DNA of 64,000 bases. It comes from Selaginella moellendorffii. Its lineage: Eukaryota > Streptophyta > Lycopodiopsida > Selaginellales > Selaginellaceae. Position numbers and translations under genes: made by a program. The notes below the pieces were generated by a model, which was given only the letters and a program-made list of their open reading frames with translations, was not told the origin of the DNA and did no database searches. Location: assembly GCF_000143415.4 (NCBI RefSeq), contig NW_003314331.1:498164-562163 (forward strand), read 5' to 3'. This document shows positions 39,885-52,514 of the stretch, piece by piece (the first letter of the stretch is position 1; the number at the start of each line of letters is the position of its first letter).

Positions 39885-42800
39885 TGTTCCTTAGTCCGAC
39901 TTTTATTGGTGCTCAAGTATATCACCACTAGTGTTGGCATCGGAAGGTCCGAGGAGTGGGCCTATCCTTGAGGAGTAGCAAGTCGGGAAGACATGGCTCT
40001 CCATTACAGTTCATGTGTGAACTTGTAGACGAGGTGGTGGATAGAAAAGGGCCAATAATGGAACGACTTTGGGATCTTGGGAACAGTATAAAGTTTTCCT
40101 CATTGAGTTGAGGATGTGATCCGGATGAGCATTTGGCTCAGCCAATTGGCTAAGGTAGTTGTGGTAAACAACTATAGTTGGGATCACGGGGAAGATAGAG
40201 ACTCCAAAACAATAAAGGAGTCACAAGATTGTCCTCACATAGTTGAGGCTGGTGCTCATGAAGGTGAGACCGGAATGGATGACCGTGAGAGGTCAAGCAT
40301 GGGCGAGGACACAAGTCCTTGAAGTGGTAGCCAGGGCTATCTCTAGTAAATGCTAGAACAACCCAAGGAGTTGGGGGTGTACTCAGAGGATGAGTTGGTA
40401 GTCTCATCACATGGACAGATGGTCCTAAGGGGCAAAAGGTTGCCCCAAGAGAACAAATCAAGTGTCGGAGTGACACTTGCAGAGATGGTCCTTGTGAGCA
40501 GGACCTGAATACAAGAAGTTGTATTCTAGTGAGTTGGCACCTCGAAGGCTAAGACCTTGCAGGTCGTGGGATGAGCAAAGTCTAAAATGATGGATGACTC
40601 AAGTGGAGTCAGAGACTGGTCCTAAGGGATTGGCTGAAGCATTTGGACTGAGGTGTATGGTGCCCCATGAGGTATGGGGAGGATCATAAGATCCAAGTAT
40701 GAGAACAGTAGGTATCTCATCGATGGCAAAATGTGCCATGCTAAAGTTATGGGAAAGGTGTTCCCAGAAGAAAACAACTTTGACACAAAGTTGTGTGTGA
40801 CCTCTATGGTGCAGTGCTAACAGATGGTTGGCCTGAGGAAGAGCGGTGTTGGTCTTGGCAAAGACTTAAACACGAAGGGGAAGTGTCATAGAGGTAGGCT
40901 CGTGGAGCCGATGGTGTGGAGACACCAAATGTGCCAAGGTGTGGTACCTTGAAGCTATGTTGGTGGGTTCATGAGAACCCCTTGCCAAAGGAATCCCAAT
41001 GGAAATGGGAATGGCATAGCCTAAGCTGCAGAGCATGCAGTTGGAGTGTGGTGACCCAGATAATGATGGAGGTGTGAAAGCACCAAGCAATGAGTTGTAG
41101 GACTTGACAACTATGAGGCAACTAAGCAAAAGGTGCAAAATAACTGGTTAAACGGGTAGAAGGTAGCTACCCAAGACTTCTAGCATAGGGAAGTCGGATA
41201 TACCCTTACGGGGGATAAGTTGCTTATGTTGCGATATAGTAAGTCAATGTCATAAAAGGAAATACTCATTGTCAAGAAAACCATCATTGGGACACCCGAA
41301 CACTCTAGAACACCAGAAGGTGGTGTTTGATGTCGCGAGGGCAATGGATAAAGCCCAAGGGACTAAATCCCTAGCGAATGATGGATAGAAGGTGCTATCC
41401 AAATGTCCAAGGTTGCGGAGACAGGAGAGGACTGTCTACCCGAGTTGGACAAAGCCAAAAATGGAATTTTGGCAAGGCTAGTGATGGGCATGTAAAGGCC
41501 CATAAGCAACAATGTAATCCCAGTGTGTGGGATTATAAGGTGAGCATACCCGGATTGAGGAACCACCCCCTAGGCTATTGGGTAGGTTCATCCCTAAGAA
41601 TACTTGCTAAAGCATGATAGAAAGTGCAAAGCTATCCTCCTGGTTTGGAGGAGAATGACCAAAGGAAAGGTGTGAAGCCAAAAGCAAGAAGTAAGGGGAT
41701 GGAACCGAACCATAGGAATCGAAGGGCATAACCAAGGTTGGTTATGCCAGCTGGGAGTGGAGAATCAAGTGGGGGCTCGAGGGTGTTGCCGCTAGCAACC
41801 GTGATGCCATGGAGGGTCTAAAATATGGAATTGTCCATGTTAGACTATGTGGCATTTGGAAGGCTTGCAAAAAGGGAGGCCTTAGCAAGCTGAGGGACAG
41901 AGTTCCTTCAAGGTTCCCAAAGACGATTCTAGGCAGCTTAGTACCTAGAAAGGCCAAGTGTAAATGGTTCATGGAACGCGCGAAATCAGAGTGGCGCAGC
42001 AAAAGCGTGGTCTTGAAGCTTGCCATGAGGCAAGGCTATCAAGGTTAGGGAAGTAGTTCCCGAGTGTTCAAAGAGAGGGCTTTGAACGAAAGTCGATGGT
42101 CAAGGACTTTCACGCTTATGCAGGAACCATGTTACAATGGTCGGAGGACTTGCCAAGCGAGATTGGCACGTCGGGGGAACAAATACCCTAGTTGAAGGTG
42201 ATAACTTCAAAAAGGGTGGGCCATGGGGCCGAGCATGGAGGAGCCCATGCATGATCACAGACATGTCAAGTGAGAGGACTTGGCAGTGTGGAGGAACTAG
42301 GTTCCTAAGCTGTGATCTGTAGCGCGCTTTAAAAATAAGTTGGTGCACCGGTGTGGGGAGTCACGCCAGGCATCTTGTGTGATGCTGTCCGTAGATGCAT
42401 ATACGGAGGTTGGGTTCGAGTCCCGACCCTCTAGTGCTTGGGTTCGAGTCCCAAATCACTAGGGCGTGGTGATGGTTTGGAATATGAGGGCACTCATATT
42501 TCGGTGGTCATGGACTCTCAGTGGGGAGACTGGTTTGGGCACACCGCCAAGCGAGGGATGCCTCGGAGTCGTGATGCACGGTTAGATTGCTTAGTGTGAA
42601 AGCTCGGCATATCTAACTTGAACGCTTTGGTGCAAGTGGCACCAAGGACGCGGTGAGTGAGGTGGGGACACCTAATCTCAGTTGCTATGGACCCTTGGCC
42701 GGAAGGGCTGGCTTGGGCGCACCGCCAAGTGTGGGGGATGCCCCCGGGGTCGTAGTTAACAAGTTAAAGGTCTGGAAGACCTAGTACCTATTGGCAAGCC

Positions 42801-43920
42801 TGTTAAGGTGCCGAGGTGAGATCACTAGGTGATCTTGTGGCTAAATAAGGACAAGGTCCTTGTTTGGGTTAAGGAATAAGGTTCCTAGTTCAAAGTGTTG
42901 ATTTGAACTATTGATGATGGTGTGGCTTGGTCAAGGTGACCAAGTGGGAAAAGCACCTTAGGTAAATGAGTTATGTCATTGCGATGGCATAGTGTGTCCA
43001 AGGAAAGTAGTCTCTAAAGAGACCCATGGGAGGGTCACAAAGTTGGGCCGTGGATAGAGCCCACAGCAGAAGATGCTAAAGAGACTTACTAGGGGCGAAC
43101 ACCCTAGTCTTGGCAAAGCAGAGCCTTTGCTATGGAATCAAAAGAATACCTCAAGGAGGGAGGTAGAGATTCGGTGTTGCTTGGTGCAACAATCAACGGA
43201 TAGGAGCAAAAGATGAGTGGCCAAGATAGGGCCGTGGAATCCCTTGGAAGGAATCCAAGTGGCAAAGTTAGGCGAGGAACACTAATGTGTTGGACGCTAA
43301 CAAATTGCGGGAAAGGAAGTGTGTTTCCAAGGATGGATTCCGAATTGCTCCGATTTGGCGAAAGTGGAAGCTCCAAGGGAGGGAGCGGTAAGGTAGCCAA
43401 ATGATAGGGCCATGGACAGCCCTAGCACAAAGTATGATAAATGGAACTTAGTGCCCAAGGTGGCACGAAATAGACGAGAGGATGATGGTGCCCTCAAGTA
43501 AAGAACTTCCCAAGATGGGGAAGTGGAGTTGCACAAAAAGTGCAATGCAAGGTGTTGGAGACACCTAGGAAATTGAGACTACTCGAGAAGGAGTAGTGGG
43601 ATTGACTTAGAGAAGGGTCTCTAAGAGGTTTAGCGAGAACCACTACATGTGGTCCAATCAATCTCTAAGTTGGAGAGGCTACCCTCCTTAGAGGATAAGC
43701 AAGGCAAGGTGAGCCTTTGGTGTCAAACCATTGAGGCATATGCAAAAGGCATGGTGAGCCTTCAATGTCAAACCATTGACGAATATGAAGAAGGCATGGT
43801 GAGCCTTCAATGTCGAACCATTGACAAATATTGGCTAGGTGCCAAGGATGGAAATGGTAACACATGCGAGTGTTACTTTACAAAATGGTTTACCGTTCGA
43901 TGAGGACATCGAACTTCGTC
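39885..43920 (+). other. Non-coding interior of the LARD-like element
   Basis: About 4 kb, purine-rich on the plus strand, G-rich with many AAGG/TTGG words, no frame above about 110 codons and no recognisable domain. Two TGGGTTCGAGTCCC-like motifs occur near 42412 and 42439. A triple reiteration of GGCATGGTGAGCCTTCAATGT-like units lies at about 43705-43835. Confidence 0.75.
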
Positions 43921-43935
43921 TATGGGTGGTGGAGT

Positions 43936-45656
43936 TGTGAGACACAAAATCCCTAGGCCCCAAAGTAGAGCCGGAAAGGGCGCCACGTGGTAGTGGCCGA
44001 AGCGAGAGCCAAACGAGCGTAACACGTTTGGACCAAAAGCTCCGACTTGAAAAGTCAAGAGCGGGAGTGGAACTCCCAACGAAGTGCTCGAGGAACGAGC
44101 ACAAAGCGAGCAAAAAGCGAGGCTCCAAAAAGGGACCCAAAAGGACCAACACATGACACGTGGAAGTGTCCGAGATGGACTCGAGTTGGAGTCCGAAGTG
44201 GAGTCCGAGATGGACCCGAGATGGAGTCCGAGATGGAGTCCGAGATGGACCCGAGATGGAGTCCGAGATGGAGTCCGAGATGGAGTCCGAGATGGACCCG
44301 AGATGGAGTCCGAGATGGACCCGAGATGGAGTCTGAGATGGAGTCCGAGATGGACCCGAGATGGAGTCCGAGATGGAGTCCGAGATGGACCCGAGATGGA
44401 GTCCGAGATGGACCCGAGATGGAGTCCGAGATGGAGTCCGAGATGGACCCGAGATGGAGTCCGAGATGGAGTCCGAGATGGAGTCCGAGATGGAGTCCGA
44501 GATGGAGTCCGAGATGGAGTCCAAGATGGAACCGGGACTGAGATCAAGGCCGAGACCGAATCCGAAGTCGGATCCGAAATCGGATCCGAGATCGAGCCAG
44601 AGACTAAGTCCAAATACTAATACGGGTCAAGGGGTGAAAGCCCAAAGCGTGCGTCTCCCAGGGGGGGGGGGGCTGCGGGGGGTTCCAAAAGTATAGTAGG
44701 GAGAGTGTGGGGGTTGGAGCCCAGTGGAGCCAGTTGGGCCAGGAAGGGCCAGTTTGGCCTAGGAAGGGCCAGTTTGGTCCGAGAAGGCCAGACCCAGTGT
44801 TGGGTGATGAACTGACCACTGGGAAGTCCAAGGCTAGAGTGAATACGGACCGACAAGCGGGGTAGCTTGGTGAAGTGTTCAAGAGCCGGCTCTAGTTCCC
44901 CCGGGAGATCGACTGGCCGATGCTCCCAGTCCAAGTGTGGGTGGCACTACCTACTTGGATACCAGGCATGGCTCAACGGAACCTCGCTCTAAGCCCATGG
45001 CTAGAGCACCCAAGGGCAGAAGGCGAGGAGAGTACCCAGGTGGCTCGCGTAAGGCCACGGGTTCCGAAATGTTGTCCCAAAGGCCCAGACTGTGGAAAGG
45101 AAGAGGAGCAGTCCTCTGGGGTAGTGACCAAGGACACAGTCGTGTGGTGAGGAAGTCCCAGAGGACCGTGGGACTTAGTGGTCGGGCCTGTGGGTCTCGA
45201 TCCAGTGGCAGTGTTGGCAAACACGGCCAGGGGCAGAAAGGGACTTAGTGGGGACTGACAGAGGGATATTGGGGAAGGCTATTCCCCTTGTCGGTGGGCA
45301 TCCTAAGGATGCTAAGGAGTGGATCTGAGATGACCACTCACGGATGGTTTGCCTAGTCTTGGAGAGCCAAGACGGTGATGCAAGTGGTATTGGACTACCA
45401 GTGTGGCAAAGGTGATTGGGCATGGCCTTAGCGTAACGGGCTGCGATGTCGGTGGTACCTTTGAGTGTCGGTCATGGGATCGGACACGTGGAGCACTTGG
45501 ACCAAGTGCAAATGTTGAGTGGCATGGATGCCATTCTCGGGGCTAGCAAGTCCCAAGTCCTGGATTGGACTTATGGAGGTTGTGAATGAGACTCCCCCAA
45601 GTGGTCGGAGGTGTGGTTAAGTGACTAAAGTAGAAAGGAAAATTTAGTCGCTTACA
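43936..45656 (+). repeat. 3' LTR of the non-autonomous element
   Basis: 1721 bp, same termini as the 5' LTR, shorter minisatellite (44165-44535). Followed directly by the TTTAT duplication. Confidence 0.95.
44165..44535 (+). repeat. Minisatellite in 3' LTR
   Basis: Same 11/12-bp unit types as in the 5' LTR, in a shorter array. Confidence 0.95.
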
Positions 45657-45869
45657 TTTATAGAAATGAACTGATCTTGAGTTCCATGAGCAATTTCGTC
45701 GGGCCTTACAAGATTGAGGCACCAATTGGTAAGGTGGCTACTGCCTTCCACTTCTTCGAGAGATGGGGAAGATGCACTTTGTGTTCCATGTGAACTTATT
45801 CAAGCCATACTTTGAGGATCCGCTTCACAAGGACCAAGTAAGGCCTTTACTTAAGTTATCCAAGGGGAA

Positions 45870-46035
45870 AAGGAATATGAAGTCAAGGCCATCCTCAATG
45901 CATGCAAGAGTAAGAAATAAGGACGCAAAGTGAGGGAGTTTCATGTGAAGTGGAAAGGATTTCCACACTATGAAACAACATGGGAACCGGAGGAGAACCT
46001 AGCAAATGCGTGGGATCTAGTGGAGGAATTTTTGC
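45870..46035 (+). pseudogene. Chromodomain remnant of the Ty3/gypsy element
   Basis: Reads YEVKAILNACKSK, REFHVKWKGFPHYETTWEPE and NLANAWDLVEEFL, the canonical chromovirus chromodomain order (YEVEAIL, FLVKWKGY, TWEPEENL). An in-frame TAA follows CKSKK. Confidence 0.9.
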
Positions 46036-46511
46036 AAGGTAGAACTTTATGTACTTATGCAAAATTTAATTAAAGAATCTATTTTGAGAAATTGAGCAAT
46101 GTCATATATTAGGACCCGAAAGTGCACTAAAGGTAAGCTAATTAGCATGGGTTATCTAGGTCAACCAGGCATAGAAAACCATGCTCAACTCCCTATAGGG
46201 ATGTTGAATCCGTAGACATATTTTACGGAGGTTGGGTTCAAGTCCCAACCCTTTAGTAAAGCAAGGTTGGGTTCAAGTCCCAACCCTTTAGTAAAGCAAG
46301 GTTGGGTTTAAGTCCCAACCTCATACTAGGGCATGGTGAGGGGAGGGGTGTAAAGACACCTATACTCCATTGTCATGGGCTCTTGGCCGGAGAGGCTAAT
46401 TTAGGCACACCACTGAGTGGGGGGATGCCCCTAGAGACATGGTCAACAAGTTGTAAGATTAAAAAGGAGTGTTTGATATGGGCATCGAACTTCTTCTATG
46501 GGTGGTAGAGT

Positions 46512-47585
46512 TGTAAGGAACCAACTCCCCGAGGTGTCAAAGGCTAAAGGATCCCCAAAAGCACGACCAAAATAATAAAGAGTTCATCAGATGAGACCGA
46601 GTCCGAGATCGAGTTCGAGACCGAGTTTGAGACTGACTTTAAGACAGAGTGCGAGACCGAGTGTGAGACCGAGTCTAAGATTGAGTCCAAGATCTAGTAT
46701 CGGGTCCGAGACCGAGTCTGAGATTGAGTCCGAGTAGAGTCTGAGATCGGGTCTGAGATCGGGTTCGAGATCAAGTCCAAGACCGAGTCTAAATACTAAT
46801 ACAGATCGTGGGTGAAAGCCCAAAGCGTGTGTCTCCTAGAGGGGGGGGGCTATAAGGGGGTTCCAAAAGTATAGTAGGATAGTGAGATCTAGGAACCAGT
46901 CTTGAAGGAACTCTCTAGTGGTGCTTCCAAACTGAATTGAGGTTGAGATTGGGGCCGAGGGGCCTTGGGTGGGAGTGAACATGGACTTGGGTGGTATCGG
47001 AGGGGCCACCCCAGGAAGTGCTCAAGAGCAGCTCTCACTCCTGGAAGGGAAACTGACTGTAGTGCTCTCGACTCATATAGAGTGGTGCCCCATTTGAGTA
47101 CCTTGCGGCTCATTGGTCCTCACCCTTCCTAGGGGCTTGGACCTTTTCTTCATGATGGAAGTGGGGGGAGTAAAGGTACCTATACTAGGCCATTAGGCTA
47201 CGGTGTTTCCCCCAGTGTCCCGAAGCAAATGTTGCACCCAAGCCTTGGGATTTAGAGGGTCCCATGATCAAGTCTTGTTATACCAAGGGATGTTAGGAAC
47301 CTGGAGGCTTGATGTGCTTAGTTGCTTGTGCCTACGGGGAGTGTAGGTGAACCTTAAATCTAGTTTAATCCAGGGAGGGGGATTGAGAGAGATTTGGGAA
47401 TCCGTGGATGAATGGCTAACACTCCATTGCTCGTATAAGGAGTAGCTGAAACTAAGTAGGACCAAGTAGGAGCTGGTATAATAAGCGGGAACCTTGGTGA
47501 GGGGACTTAGCTAAAGCCAAGGTAGTGTTGGTCGGATAGATAAAGTAAGCTGGCAAAGTGGAAAGGAAAAAATTTACGGCTTACA
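46512..47585 (+). repeat. 3' LTR of plus-strand Ty3/gypsy element
   Basis: Starts TGTAAGGAACCAACTCCCCG and ends CGGCTTACA; matches 33064-34207 throughout, including the 12-bp GAGACCGAGTCC-type reiteration (46590-46790) and the G-run near 46842. Confidence 0.88.
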
Positions 47586-48244
47586 CAACCTTTTGATCTT
47601 CATGAACATTATCAAAAGAAAGTAAATTTTGCTTCACACCTTGTGAATATTGAATATCAAATATAACAACTATTGATGATATGGACTTCCCATAGACTCA
47701 CCCCAATACCCAAATGTGGTGAGTTGTTATAACACATTTTCACAAGTCCCAAATGACTTACCCAATCATTCTGGTCTCCGGAGACATAATATCACAAATA
47801 ATCCTCCAATTGCCTATTCACCCTTTTTGTTTATTCATCTGTCAAAAAGTGTTATTGCCATCAAACTTGACTTAGGCTATACTAAATTTCAACTTGGTGT
47901 AATACTATTCCAAAAGAGTTCTCCAGAACGTATTGGTAAATATCTTATCTCGATCTAAGATAATCTTTTTTGATCTTCCTCACACTCGAACCACTTGTTC
48001 AAAAAACAATTTTGCCACACCTTCTGCATCCACTTCTTTTGTGGTGGGTATAAAATGTGCCATTTTCAAAAACTGATCCACCACCACGAATACCGTATCA
48101 AACCCCTCACTTAGGGGGAGTCCTATGATGAAGTCCATTATAAGACATTTCCACAGACAATCGCTTTGTAACAAGCCCCCACTAGCCTTAGTCATGGCTT
48201 TAACTTGTTGAACATGTCTTTACATAATCTTGGATGTTTTTAGC
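47586..48244 (-). mobile_element. Integrase part of the older minus-strand Ty3/gypsy element
   Basis: On the minus strand: MDFIIGLPLSEGFDTVFVVV, the core FLKMAHFIPTTKEVDAEGV and AKLFFEQVVRV (48195-47980), then VRKIKKDYL and degenerate integrase C-terminal sequence to 47586. It is the continuation of 31989-32882 and has been split by the plus-strand element. It keeps the section deleted in the plus copy. Confidence 0.85.
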
Positions 48245-48249
48245 TATAT

Positions 48250-49274
48250 TATAACGCATGTGATCATGGGATGAAATTTGGATATACTGTCATCATGGAT
48301 CCTTGGAACCTTGGGGGATAAATGGGGATAAAATAGCCACTAAGGGCTCTCTCATCAAGCAATTGCCCTTTTTCCAGTTGGCTTAAGGGGAGAGAGATAA
48401 GGTGCGCTACAGTTGGTATCAGAGAAAATGGCACGGATTCGATTCTCATTGATTAGTGGCTATTTAAAATATAATATACCCTTGAACAAGGTATATTCTT
48501 ACCCTTAAATTTGAAATCGTACGTATTGGGCATCCATGCGTACGTCCTTCCTCTTGTGTGGAGTATCCACAGACGAAGGTATCCATCGTGGGACTGCGGT
48601 ACGGGTGGATGACTACGTCCTTCCTCTTGTGTGGAGTATCCACAGACGAAGGTATCCATCGTGGGACTGCGGTACGGGTGGATGACTAGTTGCCTCATAT
48701 AAAATAGCTGGTCTACACAATGGAAGGATTAGTAGATTTAGTGTGGAAATGGAGGTGTTGATTCCCCTTGGCTTAGTAGGGGTTGTTAGTTAATAGTCAA
48801 TGAAGACATTGACATCTCTAAAGGGTTGTTAATCAATAGTCAATGAAGACATAATCATAATAATCATGGGATGAAATTTGGATATACTGTCATCGTGGAT
48901 TCAATGCGGAAATGGAGGTGTTAAATGTAGCGCATATAATCATGGGATGAAATTTGGATATACTGTCACCGTGGATTCAATGCGGAAATGGAGGTGTTAA
49001 GTGTAGCGATATATTGTCACCGTAGTTAATAATCAATGAGGACATTGACATCTTTGAAGGGTTGTTAGTCAATAGTCAATGAAGACATTGATATCTCTGA
49101 AGGGGGGGTGAGTGTAGCGCATATAATCATGGGATGAAATTTGGATATACTGTCACCATGGATCCTTGGAACCTTGGGGGATAAATGGGGATAAAATAGC
49201 CACTAAGGGCTTTCTCATCAAGCAGTTGCCCTTTTTCCAGTTGGCTTAAAGGGAGAGAGATAAAGTGCGCTACA
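48250..49274 (+). mobile_element. TRIM-like miniature LTR element
   Basis: About 1.0 kb. Terminal direct repeats of about 162 bp (48250-48411 and 49113-49274; the right one starts TGTAGCGCAT and ends GTGCGCTACA, the left one has a mutated first base pair region, TATAACGCAT). Target-site duplication TATAT at 48245-48249 and 49275-49279. PBS TGGTATCAGAG (48414-48424) follows the left repeat; a purine tract GAAGGGGGGGTGAG precedes the right one. The 0.7-kb interior has no coding capacity and contains partial extra LTR copies (about 48860-49010) and a 73-bp tandem duplication. Confidence 0.9.
48541..48686 (+). repeat. Perfect 73-bp tandem duplication inside the TRIM
   Basis: Units 48541-48613 and 48614-48686 (start TACGTCCTTCCTCTTGTGTG) look identical. 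Confidence 0.95.
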
Positions 49275-49279
49275 TATAT

Positions 49280-51330
49280 CTAGCTAATGATACTTTCTCT
49301 TGAGTAATAACATTGTCTTGGGCACTCTCTTGTTTCCCACCAGAAGTCCATCATTTACACCATGTTCAATTTTAAATCCTTCCTTAGTAGCCTTAGAGGT
49401 GTGCACACATGACCTAGCCTTGCAATGCACTAGAGATGTCAACATAGCCTTTCCAAACATGCTCACTCTAAGGTACTTGGGACTTTAATAGAAACACACT
49501 TGTTGTTCAAACAAAAGCACATACATCCACATCCACAAAACAAATATAAGCACACTCCAATCTAAGCCACACTCAATATGTTATTAAGCAACAAAACACT
49601 TTCTACTTTAAAGCACACTCCAAGAAACATTAAATACAAAAATCCTTGAGGGGTGGGGTGAGACCTAGCCTAACTCTCATTCCTTATTGTTTTCCATTCT
49701 TATTCTCTAGCTCCAAGATTCTTATCATTTTGAAATCCTTTGCATGTGTTGTAGCTTATTATTGTACAATCCTTACCTTCAATGAAGATATATATTTAAT
49801 TTACATCCTTACATATTAGTGGATTCCCCACTAAAATCTTTATAAACACACTTCCAATCCTTTCATTTGAAGTCTTAATAGAAGGATTCCCCTCTAAAAT
49901 CCCTTTTAACCTTAGTTTTATGAACCCTTGACAATAGTTCATGGGAAAACATTTTTGAAGGATTTTTCTTTCAAAATTGCATCTCTAGCTCCTACTACTT
50001 AGGCATGATCCCTTATTAGGTTTTTTGTTACTGCATGCTCTATCTCCATGCTTGTACCTTTGGCCCATGTGCACTAATTTTAGCCTTAATAGGGACCACT
50101 TAAAATCTATCCAAACTTTCCCCACTCATAAATTCTTTGTTAGCATCCTTACCACCTGGCCCTTCATCATTTGATGAAGCTTTGAGCTCCTTAACTTGTG
50201 TCACAACCTTATAAACAAAGAAGGTATATGCATCCCTTCTTTATACCTTCTATAGCCTTCTTCATCTCTAGAAGCCTCCCTCAAGTATCTTTATTGTTGA
50301 TGGCAACATTTATTCCTAATTGTTTGGGACCCTCTTGAAATGAGAATTTGCCTTCTCCTTGATCACTCGATTGGCTTGGATAAGAAAGAAACTTGGAGAA
50401 AGAGAATCAATAGAATGAATTTACACACTTCATTGAATTCCACAAGCAATCCATTGACTAGTTGATGTGCTCATTCCTTGCCCATCTTTGCAACCTCGTC
50501 CATGATTTGGTCCATTTGGATTCTCCCACTGTTTCTGTTGCTACTATTGTTCTTGCTACTCCCGTTCCTGTCACTCCTGCTCCTACTTGACTTAGAATCT
50601 CTCCACAAGTGGTATACTTTAACAAGCTTGCTTATGATCCAACCAACAGCCTTGAAAAGACAATTCATCTTTCTCTTCTTGCAAACACAATTCCTCTCTT
50701 CTCTAGAAAACCTAGAAGAGAATGAGCAAACATAAATTTAAATGAAGTGGGAGTCTAGTGACGACAAACAATTCAAATTTGTTATGCATTCACAAGTAAC
50801 AATCACTTACATCTTTACTAGTATCTCCTATAAGAATGTGAACCCAAAAGATTTCTTGATCCACAAGAGTGGAGAACCAAAGATTGGCAAGAAAACCTTT
50901 GATATAGCTTGTGGATGCTATAAAATCCAATGTCCACAATGACAAACCTAATAATAGAACAAGAACAATCTGATCACTATTAATTTGAACACAAGGAATA
51001 TACTTATAACCTTATATTTGAAAATATTTAGTCAAATAGTCAATGATAAGTCGGTAAAAGGAGTAGTATAATGGATTGCCATGGGTACTAATTGTTTGGA
51101 CGATGTTTTGTCGAAGTGGCAGAGATGTGGTATGGAAGAGTTTGATCAATCTTTGCTTTCTCGAGTTCTAGAGTTGACAGATTTGCCAACTATGCTACAG
51201 TGCCGAGGCATGTGTAAATTTTAGAAGTGGACAATCAATCTTGCATTGATGTACTTAACCATCCTAAAAGATGCAATGAATAAACTCATCATTTAAATTA
51301 TGTGGCATGGAATATTTGATATATTAATCT
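49280..51330. repeat. Repeat copy A (long repeat ending in an F-box fragment)
   Basis: Low-GC sequence whose segments recur in the same order in copies B and C: GAAGGATTTTTCTTTCAAAA-type block (near 49957), the TCATGATTTGGTCC block (50500), a Ser/Asn/Arg triplet-rich stretch (50520-50600), the TGGGAGTCTAGTGACGACAAA block (50750), and a plus-strand F-box-like reading (51090-51296: EEFDQSLLSRVLELTDLPTM, LQCRGMCKF). No intact gene. Confidence 0.75.
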
Positions 51331-52514
51331 AGTAATGATTCCTTAATCTCTTGCTGACACAACCCAATCACTCTCTACTTGGTAGTGGCAACCTCACAAT
51401 GTGAAACAAGTGCACACACATGACTTAGCTTCTCAATGCACTAGAGATGTTGACATAGGATTTCCAAACATACTCACTCCAAGATACTTGGGACACTAAT
51501 AAAAACACACTTGTTGTTCAAACAAAAACACACACATCTACATTCATAGAATGAATATGAACACACTCCAATTAAAGCCACACTTAATATGCTATTAAGC
51601 AACAAAACACTTTCTACTTTAAAACACACTCTAATAAATGTTAAATGCAAAAATCTTTGAGGGGTGGGATGAGCTCTAGCCTAATTCTTACTTTTTATTA
51701 TTTCCCACTTTTATTTTTTAGCTCCAAGATTCTCAATATTTTGAAATCTTTTGTATGTGTTTTAGCCTATTATTATACCATCTTTGCCCTCAACCAAGAT
51801 GTATATTTAATTTGCATCCTTACATATTGGTGGATTCCCTCTTGGAATTTTCATAAACACACTTCCAATCTTTTCACTTGAAATCTTAATAGGCCTTTGG
51901 AATCCCAGCTAGAGGTACAATTCTGAAGGAAAATCCTTCAAAGGTGTTTTTTCTTGCCAACCAATGTTAGAGGTTCATAAGGTTAAAATTAAGGCTACTT
52001 GGGAATGATTTTTTACTATGTTCTTTGTTATTGTATATTTTATCTCTATACTTGTATCTTTGGGGTTTAATAGGGACCATTTAAAACCTATCTAAACTTT
52101 TCTCACTCATAAATTCTTTGTTGACATCTTTACCAACTAACCCTTCATCATTTGATGAAATTTTGAGCTCCCTAACTTGTGCCACAACCTCATAAACAAA
52201 TAAAGTATATGCATTCCTTCTTTGTGCCTTCCATAGCCTTATTCATCTCTAAAAACCTCTTTTAAACATCTTTATTGTTGATGGCAACATTTATTCTTAA
52301 TTGTTTGGAAGCCCCTTTCCTCTTCTTGAGATGAGAATTTGCCTTCTCCTTGATGACTTGATCGGCTTGGATATAAAAGAAACTTGGAGAAAGAGAATCA
52401 ATAAAATGAATTTACACACCTCACTAAATTCCATGAGCAATCCATTAGCCAGTTGATGTGCTCGTTCCTTGCCCATCCTTGCAGCCTTGTTCATGATTTG
52501 GTCTATTGGGATTC
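51331..52514. repeat. Repeat copy B, left half
   Basis: Colinear with copy A from about 49403 to 50525; interrupted at 52514 by the LTR element that ends at 59924, after which copy B resumes. Confidence 0.75.

Larger units (their letters stand above)
38009..45656 (+). mobile_element. Young non-autonomous LTR retrotransposon (LARD-like)
   Basis: Direct LTRs 38009-39869 and 43936-45656 begin TGTGAGACAC and end CGCTTACA. Target-site duplication TTTAT at 38004-38008 and 45657-45661. PBS TGGTATCGGAGC (39873-39884) follows the 5' LTR by 3 bp, a purine-rich TATGGGTGGTGGAGT (43921-43935) precedes the 3' LTR. The 4.07-kb interior (39870-43935) has no gag or pol similarity and only short random frames, so it cannot encode its own machinery. 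Outside the minisatellite the LTRs differ, as far as I can see, by a 2-bp indel (39271 region), indicating a very recent insertion. It lies inside the integrase-chromodomain region of the Ty3/gypsy element; the older minus-strand copy shows the empty site (about 32760-32785). LTR similarity to that family suggests it borrows its proteins. Confidence 0.95.
33064..47585 (+). mobile_element. Plus-strand Ty3/gypsy chromovirus, split by a younger insertion
   Basis: LTRs 33064-34207 and 46512-47585 (TGTAAGG ... GCTTACA). PBS TGGTATCAGAAC lies at 34211-34222, complementary to initiator tRNA-Met. A polypurine-like GGGTGGTAGAG precedes the 3' LTR. Coding remnants occur in the order gag, RT, RNase H, integrase, chromodomain, all with stops. 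No matching target-site duplication flanks the LTRs (GTAAG vs CAACC), and a truncated LTR abuts the left end. The element sits within an older minus-strand relative and is itself interrupted by the non-autonomous element 38009-45656. Confidence 0.88.

Noticed and set aside
42405-42460. Repeated GGGTTCGAGTCCC motifs resembling tRNA T-arms in the LARD interior
   Set aside because: No other tRNA arms fit around them; they seem to be a short internal duplication, also seen near 46230-46320 in the Ty3/gypsy element.
50471-50668. Ser/Asn/Arg-rich minus-strand ORF repeated in copies A, B and C
   Set aside because: Low-complexity triplet-repeat sequence that differs in frame between copies; no sign of selection for coding.
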